Assembly (NCBI GenBank): GCA_964036045.1
Contig: OZ038382.1
Location: 132,422,442 to 132,486,441, forward strand
DNA length: 64,000 nucleotides
Reading direction: 5' to 3'
From: Eutreptiella sp. 'Long Island Sound 2002'
Lineage: Eukaryota > Euglenozoa > Euglenophyceae > Eutreptiales > Eutreptiaceae
The notes below the pieces were generated by a model. The model worked only from the letters and a program-made list of their open reading frames with translations. It was not told where the DNA came from and searched no databases. A program made the translations under genes and the position numbers. The stretch's first letter is position 1. Each line of letters begins with the position of its first letter. Shown one piece after another: positions 11,252-22,330 of this stretch.

Positions 11252-14200
11252 CCGCGCATGCAGGAGGTCATTTGCGGGATCAGTCAGGGACTGTACCGTC
11301 GCATCTGTGCGGGGCCCCGAGAGAACGCAGATGTCTCTGCCCCTGAAGGAATAGGATTGGGATACCCACTTCCGCCCCGCCCACTGCACTTGCGGCAGAT
11401 GGGCGTGTACACACGAGTACACTGACGATGGCATGAGAAGTCCTACGCGCAACGTCCCCATCGCCCGGAGTAGCCTGTCCACCCACATATTGCGAGCGTG
11501 CATGGCAAATGACGCAGAGGGCACCATGAACTGCCCGCACACTCCGTACTGCACGTGCATGTCCCGGAGCATGGCCCGCAGCTCATCCCGGACTGTTGTC
11601 GACCTGTGGTGGGTGAGCTGAGCCATGGTCGCCACGACGGAGTCGCGGCAGATAACCTGGACATCCGCCAACCGTAACCCATGACCCGACCGCACCGCCA
11701 CTTTGGACAGGTCCTTGGGCAGCTTCTCGAATTGCAGGGCTGCAGCCTTGATGGCAGTATTCAGCTTGACCACCGCCTCCGCCGTGTCGGACAGGTAGGG
11801 AGCCGCGTACCGCACGATGCCTCCAACGACAGCCGCCATCACCTCATGAGGCACCGACACCGGCCCCAACGTGTTCTTGCACCAGGCCAGCAGAGCTTCA
11901 CACTGGAGTACATGTTTCTCCTTCATGGTCGCCACCCCCCTGGGATCCAGGCGCAGGCCCAAGTATGGCACCGTGCCCTTGGCACGTAAGCATACCCATG
12001 GGGCCGCCGTGTTCCCTGGGCTCAGGCACACCATAATCGAATGAATGCGAGCAGTATTGGCATAGGCGAATTTGCCGACGTTGAGGGACATGCCCATGTC
12101 CGTGAGATACCGCGCTATCGCCGCTGCATACTCCAGGAATTGCGGCAGGGAGTGCGCTATCAACAGGAGGTCATCACAGTACGCCTGCACCAGGGGTGGC
12201 ACCGCATGGCGAGCATCTCCCCGCGCCTTGCAGGCGAGGCTCCGCAGGAGAGGCTCCAAGAGGAGGAGGTAGAGCACAGCGTTCTCCGCACTGCCCTGCC
12301 GCAGGCCCCTGTGGAGCCGAATGCTCGGCGTCGGGCCGTGCGCGGTAACGATGCGCACCAGAGACCCGCAGCTGAGAGTGTCGAAGAGCCTGATGAGCTC
12401 CTCCGGGACTCCCATGTGGCGCAGGAGGAGCGCCAGCGCCCCGTGCGGCGCTGTGTCAAAAGCTTTTGACACATCGAAGGCCAGGACGTGGTTTTCTTCC
12501 AGCCCACGCTGCAGCCTGCGCTGGGCCAGGAACACCGGGGCAGCCGCCGTGGAGCCCAGCATGGCCCCGAACTGCCAGTCCGCAGCCAGTCCCTTGCGTG
12601 CCAGGACAGCTGTAAAACCTCTGCATGAGGGGAGTCATGAGCATTCGTATGTCTTGCTGCCCCAGCGCTATCGGCCTGTACTCCTCCAGGTTGCCGGTGG
12701 CTGTGCCCTTGGCCATCAGCCAGATAATGGCCTCGTGCCAGGACTCCGGGACGTCCGGACCCCGTAGGATAGCCCTGTAGGCGTGCACCAGGAGCCCCTG
12801 CACCGGTTCAGGCAGCTCTGCTATGAGGGCACCCGTGACCCGGTTGGACCCCGGAGCTTTGTCATCCGCCACGGCCTGCCTCACGGCGTCTTTTAGGTCC
12901 TGCAGGGTGTAGTCCTGTACCGACCTCCATTCCTCCGGCACCCCCCTGGGAATGTGGGCCCGGACCAGCCGCTCGAAGGCCGGCAGGTTCACTGGCCTCT
13001 TGGCGTACAGCGCCTCCCAATACCTTTGGACCTCGCCAATGACGTCCGAGGCCTCCAAGAGCACCTTCTCCGACTCGCGGACGCGTACGGACCATAGGCC
13101 TGACGGGGCATAGTTCGCCACTTTGATGGCCCCCCGTATCGCCGTCCATCGGAGCTGCAGATCCGGTACCCTGCACCGCCAATAGTCCTTGATGGACCGG
13201 ATTGCTCTTGAGGACAACCCGAGATCCTCCACGCGTGTCTGTAGCTGGTGGAGCTGTTGGTCCAACGCGACACGTAGGTCCGCCACCGAGGCGGGGGACA
13301 GGTCGGGGTCCACGCGCCAGAGGTGCTGTAGCAAGGCAGTCGCTTCCTGGGAGTGGAGTCCGGCCGCCGCTGCGTCCCGTTGCCACAGCTGATGGGCGCG
13401 CCAGGCCAGGGCCTGCTGATCCGAGAGGACCTGGGCCAAAGACGCCTCCGTCTCCGCCTGCCCGTACGGGTACTGCGGGTCCACGCCTGATGGCATGCGC
13501 ACTCCCGTGACCCTGGACACGTCATCATAGAAGGTGTAGAGCAGGTCAAAGACCGCTTGCACCTCCGATGTGCCCATGGTGGCAGTGTCCTGGTCCGACG
13601 AGAGCCACGCCTGTAGCCGCCGATCCCCGCAGGCCTTCTGCAGTACTGCCGCCGCCGCCTCACGAACCCCCGGGGAGTCCGGGCGTATGGCATGCAGCCT
13701 GCCTTGGGCGTGCGAGTAGGCCATCCTGGTGACCCTCTCTTTGCCGGCCACCGCCAGCGGGAGGTCCAGGACCACAGGGCCATGATCGGACCCCAGCGGC
13801 GCTGGAGACCGCCCCGGCGCCAAGTGTGGGCGCTCACGCGCCGCCCATGGGACCAGAGGCGAGTTCAGAAGGAAGGAGTCCAGTCCGTGCCCTGCCCTCG
13901 TGGGCCTCCTGTCCTCCTCCCGTTCCGGGCCTGCCCTGTGGAAACCACACTGTTCCCACAGGGCCTGGAACCTCCTCGTGGTGGGGTGCCACGGGGACTC
14001 CAGCCACACGTTGAAGTCCCCTCCGAGGAGCACGGCCCTGGTGCCACCCGCGCTCTTGGCCGCCGCGTACATGGCCACGTCAGCCCAGAAGGACGCCTTA
14101 GACGCCCAGGAGTCGCCGCCGCTACCCGGGCCGTGGACGTTGATGACCGTGAGGGTGCCACCTGCGGTCACCACATCGAGGGCCATGGCCTTGCCCGGCA

Positions 14201-14537
14201 CGATGTCCACGATGTCTCGAACTTCCTCCAACACGTCCGCCTGAAGGGCAATCAAGAGCCCGCCGCGCACCGCTGCCGCCGACGCTGCCTGAGCATCCAC
14301 CCCTGGGTACGCATGATACCCGTGGTGACGCCACTGATTCTCCGAGTGCACCACACCTTGAGGGTCCTGCAGGCCGGTCTCCTGGAATAGGCCCAGGATG
14401 GCACCCTCGGCCTTCATGATGCCCGCCGCCACCGCCTCTCCGTCGAGCCTACCTGGGGCCACTGGTACGCCGTCCCCCCGCATTGAACCCTGGACATTCC
14501 AGGACACTGCCGCTCGGGTGTCGGAGGCGGGGCCCCT
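11252..14537 (-). pseudogene. LINE A APE endonuclease and reverse transcriptase
   Basis: The endonuclease/exonuclease/phosphatase domain occupies about 14510-13730: SWNVQG, LFQETGL, TVINVHG, LLGGDFNVWL, GLDSFLL and LGSDHGPVVLDL, which contain the usual Asn, Glu, Asp/Asn, Asp and Asp-His residues. The RT follows (about 12900-11700) with DKAPGSNRV, EEYRPIALG, FDVSKAFD, LRQGSAENAVLY and AYCDD at about 12172-12183. An extra base near 12614 (compared with B) splits APE and RT into two frames. The domain nicks target DNA and primes cDNA synthesis in this class of element. No in-frame ATG precedes the SWN motif after the TGA at 14538-14540. Confidence 0.75.
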
Positions 14538-15613
14538 TCATGGCTGCACGTGTGGACCGGGGCCCCCCGCCGGATCCAGATCACCGGAAGGAAGGGGGCC
14601 ACCAGCAGGTTCAGGGGGACCACCCGCACCCGGCGCGGGCGGCCGGCGAGGTGGCCCCTGTCCCCGTGGGCCTCCGCCCCAGGCGGCCGTTGTCTGCTGA
14701 GACCCGTAGAAGTCACCGCCCCACGCCGTGCTGCAGACCCAATCGCTCCAGATCGTGCCGCCGACGGCGACGCCCCGTGCTCCGCCGCAGGGCGGGCACC
14801 CGTGGGCAGCATGAGCGCTCTGGACCTCGCCTGGGCCAACGCGAAAGGCCCCGCCTGGCCCCCCGGCATAACGCCAGCCAGCATAGCCAGGACCTGGTCC
14901 CGTTGCGCCGGATCAGTCGCATGGTCCCGCTGGATGTGGTCCAGCAGGTCCTTTGGGTGGAGGTGGGTACGCCGGCAGTGCGTGCCAGCTTTCCATGTGC
15001 AGTGACCAGCCCCATCCAGCCGAGACCAGGGGCAGACGTCGATCGTCTTTGTCCCACGCTGCTCCGTGGCCAAGTCACCACCGAAGTGCTGCAGCACGTA
15101 CCAAATGTTGGTATAGCCGCGATACTGAGGCGGCGGGCCCCTCTTGGGCGGCGGCTTGGGCACCGCTTTTGGGGCCTGCCTCGCCGCCGCGGCCGGGAGC
15201 GCCGCAGGCCGTACTGGTGGCACGCTTGGGGGCTGCGGCAGGTGCAGCATTCCCCCCACGGGAAACTGCTCCTCCACCCAGCGGCGCCACGCGTCGGCGA
15301 ACTTCTCCCGGTCGCCTTCGACCTTCCACCTGGACGCGGAGAACGCCCGGAGCCACGGCCCCATGTTCTCCGCCATGACCAGGCGGAGGGCATCTCCTCC
15401 GCTCTGCCGGCAGAAGCATGTCGCGGCCGCACCTGCCACGGTCCCTTGGAGGTACAGCGCCTCGCCCCCTTCGCCACTCAGTGCACTAAGGTGCAGGGCC
15501 TCCAGGTCGGAGGGGCGGACCCTGAGCACCGTGCGCTCTCCGCGATCGTACAGGCGCAGCGCTGAGGAGTGGGGCTCCAATGCCGCCACAACCCAGCACC
15601 ACGCCCTCGACAT
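14538..15613 (-). pseudogene. LINE A end of first half, C2H2-like zinc motif
   Basis: The segment carries an Ala/Pro-rich protein with RWRRWVEEQFPVGGMLHLPQP-like wording, then CPW....GAGHCTW...THC...HLHPKDLLDHIQRDH, a Cys/His cluster of C2H2 character. Copy B has 60-61 bp near the 3' end that A lacks (join at about 14704), which shifts A into another frame. Correcting for this, both copies meet the same TGA (A 14538-14540) seventeen residues before SWNVQG of the endonuclease. An upstream TGA at 15709 replaces a Cys codon of copy B. Confidence 0.6.
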
Positions 15614-15708
15614 CTATGCAGCAGTGCCAGCGAGGCTGCCGGCCTGTTGCTGGAGGACTGCGCTGCTGGGGCCCTGGGGAGGGTCGCTGCGTGACCCTGC
15701 AGCGCCCT

Positions 15709-17007
15709 TCACATGACAGGTGCATGCTCAGCCTGCCACATGTTGCTCGGGGCTATGGGCCAGACGTCCTGCCCCTGGATTGCCGGCGGTCGCGTGACCT
15801 CCACGAAGACCGCCGGCGCCGGCGAGATGTCCTCGGCCGTGCACCTGTGTGCCCTGCGCACCGGTTTCAACACCGGCCCCAGCTCCCTGAGGCACTCCCG
15901 GAACACCCGGTAGCAGGCCGGGCCCCTGGACTGCTGCCTCCTGAGCCGGCACGCGGTGACGACAACCCACTCCAGTCCCCCTGTTTCCACCCAAACACAG
16001 GCCCAATACTCCTCCCCTTCCAACAGCACCAGCCGCCCCATATCCGCCACGCCCACCGTACGGGTGGAAGGCACGCTCTCCAACCTCAGCCACCGCTTGG
16101 TGTTTTCTTCCCACGGCTGGGGGGCATGCATCCGCTGCTGCTGCATCGCGTCCGGCACGTGCTGCAGGGACACCGTCGCCAGCATGGACATCCCCCCGTC
16201 CGCTGCCGCCACCATAAACAGCAGGGCATGTTGCATGCGCGCCCAGGGCAGCCCCACGCTGTGCGGGACGTCCGCCAGGTCCAAGGGCGTGCGGGGCGCC
16301 GGCAGGGCATCCAACACCGCTGCAGGCAGCTCCCCCAGGGACGGCAGACGCGCGATGGGCCCCATGTCCCTGTTGAGGACCACCGCCGCCACCCACCGCC
16401 TGTCCAGCGCGGACAGGAGGTTGCCCGGCCTCGGCACCCTGAGGAGGGTACCGACGGCGGACATGAAGGCGCACACGCCACAGTCCTTCGTGTTGCCGGC
16501 TGGCTGCTGCACCTGTGCCGCCCGGGCCTCCGCCAGCTGACGCTCCGCACCCGGCCACCCCGCCCTCTGGCCCCTGGGTGCCATGCGCATCGTCCGGACC
16601 GCCATGTCCCACGTGTGCGGCCACTGGGGCAGGGCCCCCGACACCACAGGCCGGCCCAGCGGGTCCACCGTCAACTGCGTGGCAGGGGCCATGAGGTGGT
16701 GGGCTGTCCAGTGCCGCATGTTCGGCGGCTCCGACCGGTCGAGGTACACCGCCTCCGAGCCCCCCAGCTCGACGTACCTTGCAATGAGGAGGGCAGCCGG
16801 GGTTTGGTCGTGCCGCTGGCCCTCCCACCCCTCCCTTGGGAGCATCATGGCTTGGAAGGCCAGGTACTGCACCACGTCGGCTGCCAGCGCGACCACAACG
16901 TCGCTGAGCTCCACCCCATGGTCTGCGGCCACCAGGAACTGGTGCCTGGGCTTGGAGTACAGGTGCTCCAGGGCGCCCGGCAACTCAGCTGGTGGGGGAG
17001 AGGCGTC
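15709..17007 (-). pseudogene. LINE A Ulp1/C48-like cysteine peptidase
   Basis: The segment resembles the SUMO-peptidase fold family C48: an N-terminal helical part with VELSDVVVALAADVV, a His motif RHWTAHHL (about 16705-16720), an Asp in LTVDPLG about 14 residues later, and QQPAGNTKDCGVCAF with the presumed nucleophile Cys at 16480-16482. His, Asp, Gln and Cys follow the C48 order, although the Asp-Cys distance is longer than in Ulp1. In-frame TGAs at 17008-17010 and 15709-15711 bound it; the second is Cys in copy B. Retroelement C48 domains may process the polyprotein or act on SUMO, but activity here is inference. Confidence 0.55.
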
Positions 17008-18597
17008 TCAGCAGTCCCGCAGCCAGGGGAGTGCGCCCGGAAGACGCCGCTCTGCTCCTCCTGACCAGACGGCGGCCTTAAGGACCAGCAAGTCTCGCCA
17101 GACAGCCCTAGCGACCGGATCGCGCCAGGGCTGTGGCTTGTTTGCTCCCCACTGGAGGACGACCACCACAACATGCGTGGTCAGGGGCTCTGCCGTGAGC
17201 TGCAACGCCGTCCCCCCGTCGGTCTCGATCACCGTGCCCCGTGGGGCAGTGAAGACGTGGCCACCGGCCCCCCGGACCGCCACCCATCCCCACAAGACCG
17301 CCACGGTCTCCCAGCTGGGGTGGCTGGTTCTCCTGGGCAGGACCACCACCGGCGGGCACGGGCTGTTGGCGGCCCACACGCGCCATTCCACTCCCACCAG
17401 ACGCTCGTGACCAGGGGGCCGGTACACCTGGGGCCACGCGTCTGGGAGCTGGCGATGGACAGCGGTCCACACATCAGCCCCGCCAGCCCGCGTGAACTGG
17501 AGTCCCTCCAGGATGTCCCCGTCCACAGGGCTGGGGAGGCGGGCAGTGCGAACCTCCAGCCCCTGCCCGAGGCGAAGCCCTGGCCCCTCTCGGTCTCCCA
17601 GCAGCAAGACCTCCGGGTCTGTGGCCGCAAGACGAGCCGCCACCCTGGGGAGATGCAGGGAGACAGTCCACGGCTGGACCGAGACGAGCTCGCGCGGGAG
17701 GTCAGGGCAGGCCGCCACAGCACTGCCATCCCTCGCTAAGCTGAGCGCCCTGTCCCACCACTGCGCCCACGCACCCGGCGCTGCCGGCAACGACCAGGAC
17801 TGGTACGTCACGACCGCCTTAGCCTGCCACTTGCGACGGTCCATGCCGGCCGGATGTGTGTGCCACGTGCACACCCACCCGAGGTTGGCCTCCTGGACGG
17901 TGACCATGTCCCTCCACGGAACCACCGGGAACGGAGTGAGCAGGGCCGCCATGCCACATGGCAGCGCCACTGCCCACTCGGTCAGGCCCCCACTCTCCAC
18001 CGCATATCCCACCGCTGGGAGCCCTCCTCCTTGCGCCTTTACCACCGCTTCCTGCAGCAACGTTCTGTGGCCCCGGCCGTGGTCCTGGCCGCGGTCCAGG
18101 CTGCGGGCCCCCACACGGGCCATGGCCTGGAGGATCAGGAGTAATTCCTGGGGTACTCCCCGCGGCACCGGCGGCTGGGGGTGGGCAAACCGGCAGGCAT
18201 CTGCCCGCATGCACCACCCCTTCGCCCAGTGCCTGCAGGTTTCCACCTCCCCCGTCTTCGGCCCAGCACTGTCCACCACCCCCAGGTCCCGTGGCCCCAC
18301 CTCACGCGCCTCCTTTGCCCCGACGATCTCCAGCCCCTCGTCCTGCTCCACAGCGCTCTGTGCCTCTTCACCCTTGAACTCCGGCATCTCGTCCCGCTCC
18401 ATGGCGACTTGTGCCTCCTCACTCCTCCTGCGTTGGTCCTCCTCCTGCATTGCCTCCGTCGTCGGCGGCGGGCCCGCCGCATCCCTGAACTTCGCCAGGG
18501 CCGCCGCCACAATGGCCTGCACGTCACCTCCTCCCCGGCCACCTCTGGCTGATCCTGCTGCTGCTCCTCCCCCGTGGGTTGCTCCTGCCCCACCTAC
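17008..18597 (-). pseudogene. LINE A N-terminal region with CCCH zinc finger
   Basis: The open frame runs from the (TA)n tract to TGA 17008-17010. After an acidic, coiled-coil-prone stretch ([19 protein letters not shown]) it has a CCCH finger, [20 protein letters not shown] (C-x7-C-x5-C-x3-H, about 18181-18243), a nucleic-acid-binding motif. About 350 residues of unrecognised globular sequence rich in Trp and Val follow. The first ~30 codons differ in frame from the duplicate at 19546-19670 because one G is missing near 18525. The apparent extension of this frame through the TA tract to 19665 is antisense to real coding sequence and is not part of the gene. Confidence 0.6.
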
Positions 18598-18623
18598 ATA
18601 CATATATACATATATATACATAT

Positions 18624-18656
<33 letters not shown>

Positions 18657-18695
18657 TATATATATATATATATAGATATATATATATATATATAT

Positions 18696-18777
<82 letters not shown>

Positions 18778-18780
18778 GTA
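18596..18780. repeat. (TA)n tract with GATA/CATA interruptions
   Basis: About 185 bp of TA repeats, broken by single G and C substitutions, lie exactly between the minus-oriented LINE body and a plus-oriented LINE 5' piece. Confidence 0.95.
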
Positions 18781-19545
18781 TCGCCGGCGATGGTTGCGGC
18801 TGGAGCAGGGGCAGAGGAAGAGCAGGAGGCGGAGGGCAAAGGGGACGAGGAGGCGTACGGGCCTGGCGAGTCGGCGCTGGCCCTCATGTATGGAGACAAC
18901 TCCGGGCCCGACGTCTACGCCGGCATGGACGTGGAACCGGCCTACGCGCCGCTGCGGCCCATACCCACTGCGGTGCCGCCCCCTCCCCTGGGGAGCTGTG
19001 AGCGGCGGCACTGTAGGTACCATGGGGCCGAGGGTGCCCACAGGCACCGCCTCATGGGTACGGCGCAGCGGGAGGCAGGGATGCTGGCGAGCGCCCTGGA
19101 GCGCTACGAGCTCCAGCGCCCCGGGCAGGTCGCCCGGGAGGTGGCCCTGGTGGCCACGTCCCCGGACGACGGCCAGGTCCGCTGGGTCCAGCCGGGGGAC
19201 GCGGCGGTCCTGGATCACAACCCCGATGATGTCCGGGCGGCCGAGCCCCAGGAAGGCCCCCCCCTGTCGGTGCGCCTGTCCGTGGGGCGCCTGCTGGACG
19301 AGGCAGGGCTGGAGGACGTGCGGCGGGACAAAGGCCTGTACGTGCCCTTGTGGCCTTGTGGGGCTGATGCTTGGCGTCGCGAGCAGGCCGTGCGGCCCCT
19401 CACGCCCCAGGCGCTGGGATCCCATGCCCTCCTGGTGGCGGTGCGACCCGAGGCCGCAGAGGTGGTGTTCTGCGCGGACCGCCTGCTGCTGACCGGGGAT
19501 GGGGCGGTCCTCGTCCCCACCTCCAGCAGCTACCGCCTTGAGAGC
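18781..19545 (+). pseudogene. LINE first-half N-terminus in reversed orientation
   Basis: The plus strand encodes about 250 codons: an acidic start ([19 protein letters not shown]), [20 protein letters not shown], a [18 protein letters not shown] Cys/His patch, and then [20 protein letters not shown] to SSSYRLESR. The last words, TACCGCCTTGAGAGCCG, are the first bases of LINE copy B (35893 onward), so this is the LINE region upstream of B's truncation point. Its orientation is opposite to the LINE A body, and at 19546 it flips into a minus-oriented LINE segment. I infer a 5' inversion or a recombination product. Confidence 0.6.
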
Positions 19546-19669
19546 CGCCGCATCCGTGAACTTCGCCAGGGCCGCCGCCACAATGGCCTGCACGTCCACC
19601 TCCTCCCCGGCCACCTCCGGCTGATCCCGCTGCTGCTCCTCCCCCGTGGGTTGCTCCTGCCCCACCTCG

Positions 19670-19670
<1 letters not shown>
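19546..19670 (-). repeat. Duplicate of LINE A 5' segment
   Basis: Read on the minus strand, these 125 bp encode [20 protein letters not shown] and [14 protein letters not shown], the same stretch as 18483-18597 and B 36030-36150. It joins the reversed piece at 19545/19546 and a (TA)n tract on its other side. Confidence 0.8.

Positions 19671-19671
<1 letters not shown>

Positions 19672-19723
<52 letters not shown>
19672..19723. repeat. (TA)n microsatellite at LINE / gypsy junction
   Basis: A 52-bp TA tract sits exactly where LINE sequence ends and the gypsy polyprotein begins in mid-domain. Confidence 0.95.
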
Positions 19724-21874
19724 CGCTTCTACGAGGCTGAGATGGACTGGGACATGATCGGTGGGTACGACTTCATGATGGAGACGGACTCCGGCGTCCT
19801 CCCGGCCCAGGCCTCCATTACCCTGTACCAGGACGACCAGCTCTCGTGGCTTTCGTCACCTGAGCACCATGTGGAATGCCAATGGATCCACCCGGAACAC
19901 AATCAGCTCGAAGTGGCCGCGCTGGACACTGAGCCAACTGGGCCAGCAAACCAGGAGTACGGCGTAATGCCGGAAGTGGCGAGCCGAGTGGTTGCGGACC
20001 TGGGAGCTTCGGATCTGGCCCTGGATGCGTTCTCTTCAGGGACCTCCGCCCATCTTCGGGTTTGTGAGAAGTACTGGAGCGCCGAGGACTCCGCGTGGAA
20101 GAAGCACTGGGGTCCGCATCAGTGATTGATGTGGATCCATTGCCCCCGTTGGGACGGTCCAAGGGCGGTAGCGAAGATTCGCAAGGACCGCTCCAAGGCA
20201 GTGCTGGTTGTTCCTATGGGATGCACCGAGGAGGAAAGTACCCGACATTGGGTAGTCTCATTGACAAACATGACCTTAAACAAGGTCGTCCTACCGGCTG
20301 GAGAGAGTGTCTATCAGGACGCTAAGGAACAGCCCATGCCACCCCAGAGATGGCCAACGGAATTCGACTATGTGGATGGGGGCCTTGATCAGGCCGACAC
20401 CACGGACTTCGTGTGTGTCAACCGCATCATAGCGGAGCCATGGCGGCAATGCTTTGCGGTTTCCCCTGTTGACATCGGAGAATCGGAAGACCCCCTCAGT
20501 GAAGAGGAGTTGGATCTGGTTCAGGGGTATATGGATCAGCCCTTTCACGACTGGGGAAGCCAGCGTGAGGGCAAGGGCCAGGACAAAGCCTGGTGGGAAG
20601 TGGACTCCATCGTCTCCGGTTCCTATGATGGGAATACCTTCGTGCAGAGGGTGCTGGACCACCTGTCCAGCCAGGACGAGCCAATCGGCGGGAACCCACC
20701 CACCTACGGCGATCTGTTCCGAGGCAAGACCCGAGATGGCCCTTTGGGCCACCTGGGAAGACCACCTGAGCCGAAACCGAGCGGGGTCGCTACCCCTCAA
20801 GTAAGCTCAGTGGTCCAGGTGCCCGGAAAAGCCAAGGCGGAGTCCGATGATTGCCCCAAGATCCAGGCATTGAGGGCCAGGCTGAAGCAGAAGTATGGTG
20901 ATACCTTCTTCAGCGGAAAGCCTTCGTTTCCCCCACCGGTGCGTGGACCGTATGGTGAGGCCAAGATACAACTGAAGCAGGATCCCCGTGTGTATCGGCA
21001 CCGGGAGTTTGCCCTGAGGGGCAAGAGGAAGGAGGCCATGGAGAAGATCCTCCGTGACTTCATCGCGAGAGGCTGGCTTGAGCCGTGCCACTCCGAGTGG
21101 GCCTCTCCGTGCTTCGTCGTCCCCAAGAAGGTGGCCGGTGAGTAGCGGCTCGTGGTCGACTACCGCCGCCTAAACGCCCAAACGCAGCATGACAGCTATA
21201 CGCTGCCCCTCATTGAGGACATGCTGCAAAAACAACACCGGCGGAGGATCTTCACGGTGATTGACCTGAAACATGGTTATCATCAGATGCCTCTCGCCGA
21301 GGTGTCCCGTGCCTGCACAGCCATGAGCACCCCACTTGGACCTCTCCAGTGGAAGGTGACGCCCATGGGCGTCACCAACAGCAATGCGGCTTTTCAGCGG
21401 ATGCTGGAGAACCTGCTTGAGCCGGTGCGTGACTGTGCGGACCCCTTCGTGGACGACGTGATCATCGCGTCCGGGGACCCCAATATGAGGTACGAGGAGC
21501 TCCTGGAGGCACACGAGAGGGACGTCACTCGAGTGCTGGACCTTCTGGTTTGGCACAAACTCACGGGCAGCAGTGACAAGGCCACCATTGCGGTAAGCGA
21601 GGTGGTCTTCGCTGGCCACGTAGTTAGGAACGGGCAGCGAAAGCCCATACCTGGCAAGGTGGCTGCGATTGAGCACTGGGAAAAGCCCAAAACGGTCTCT
21701 GAGCTAAGGGCGTACTTCGGGTTCTGCAACTACTACGCGGGGTATATCAAAATGTATGCCGAGTATGCAGCCCCCATGACGACCATGCTCAAGGGCAACC
21801 GAGAGGAGACCAAAAAGGGGTCCAAGAAGGCTCTGGTATGGACAGCTGAGTCTGACCGTGCCTTTGGGGGATGA
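19724..21874 (+). pseudogene. Gypsy protease end, methyltransferase-like segment and RT
   Basis: Frame 2 opens with MIGGYDFMMETDSGVLPAQ, like the end of a retropepsin (IxGxDxL). Then come LGASDLALDAFSSGTSAHL and LMWIHCPRWDGPRAVAKI followed by AVLVVPMG. This wording resembles the DNA-adenine-methyltransferase-like domain known after RNase H in DIRS elements, here placed before RT. RT begins FALRGKRKEAMEKILRDFI, with a TAG at 21143-21145 replacing an expected Trp ahead of RLVVDYRRLNAQT, then VIDLKHGYHQM, PMGVTNSNAAFQ and FVDD at 21446-21457. It ends with the conserved ELRAYFGFCNYYAGYI connection. TGA 20123-20125 also interrupts it. Confidence 0.75.
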
Positions 21875-22330
21875 AGCAGGCGCTGCTATCCGCAGTGGGT
21901 CTGCACCTCGTGGATCCCGACCGAGGGTTCGTCCTGCGCACCGACGCTTCCGACTACGCCGTTGGCGCTGTGTTGGAACAAGTGCTTGACGATGCGAGGC
22001 ACGTGCCCGTGGCCTTTCTGGAGCCGAGTCCTGGCGGAAGGCCAGAGACGGACGTGGACGCCCCGAGAAAAGGAGGCGTATGCCATCGTCATGGCTCTCA
22101 GGAAATGGGCCGGGTACATAGCCCTCCATCCCGTCACCGTCTGCACCGACCATCAGAGTCTGCAGTCGTGGCACAAGGAGCACGTGTACACCCCCTCTGG
22201 TCCCGCCTCCCGACGGACAAGATGGCATGAGACCTTGGCCAAGTTCGACCTCACGGTTGTGTATGTTCCTGGAAAGGACAACACCGTGGCGGACTGTCTC
22301 AGTAGGTGGGCCTATCCCGCCAGCAAGGGC
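21871..22330 (+). pseudogene. Gypsy RNase H, frameshifted
   Basis: The RNase H domain starts in frame 1 (VLRTDASDYAVGAVLEQ, first catalytic Asp) and returns to frame 2 for EKEAYAIVMALRKWAGYI (Glu), VCTDHQSLQSW (Asp) and VVYVPGKDNTVADCLSR (final His/Asp region in variant form). The order and spacing are those of Ty3/gypsy RNase H. Two compensating indels between about 21870 and 22030 explain the frame change. Confidence 0.75.

Larger units (their letters stand above)
7651..18597 (-). mobile_element. Dualen-like non-LTR retrotransposon, copy A
   Basis: This is an about 11-kb LINE on the minus strand. Reading 5' to 3' it holds a CCCH zinc finger, a Ulp1/C48-like cysteine peptidase, a C2H2-like finger, an APE-type endonuclease, reverse transcriptase with AYCDD, RNase H, a CxxC...H...C finger and a terminal CxxC pair. 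Dualen elements of Chlamydomonas are known to combine APE, RT, RNase H and a cysteine protease (plus a restriction-like endonuclease, which I could not identify here). A second copy lies inverted at 35893-47643. Copy A has two in-frame TGA lesions in the first half, several one-base frameshifts and a 75-bp insertion, so it is not active as assembled. Confidence 0.8.

Noticed and set aside
18598-19665. Extension of the LINE A N-terminal ORF through the TA tract to 19665
   Set aside because: Beyond 18597 the frame runs through microsatellite and then antisense to a plus-strand LINE coding piece.
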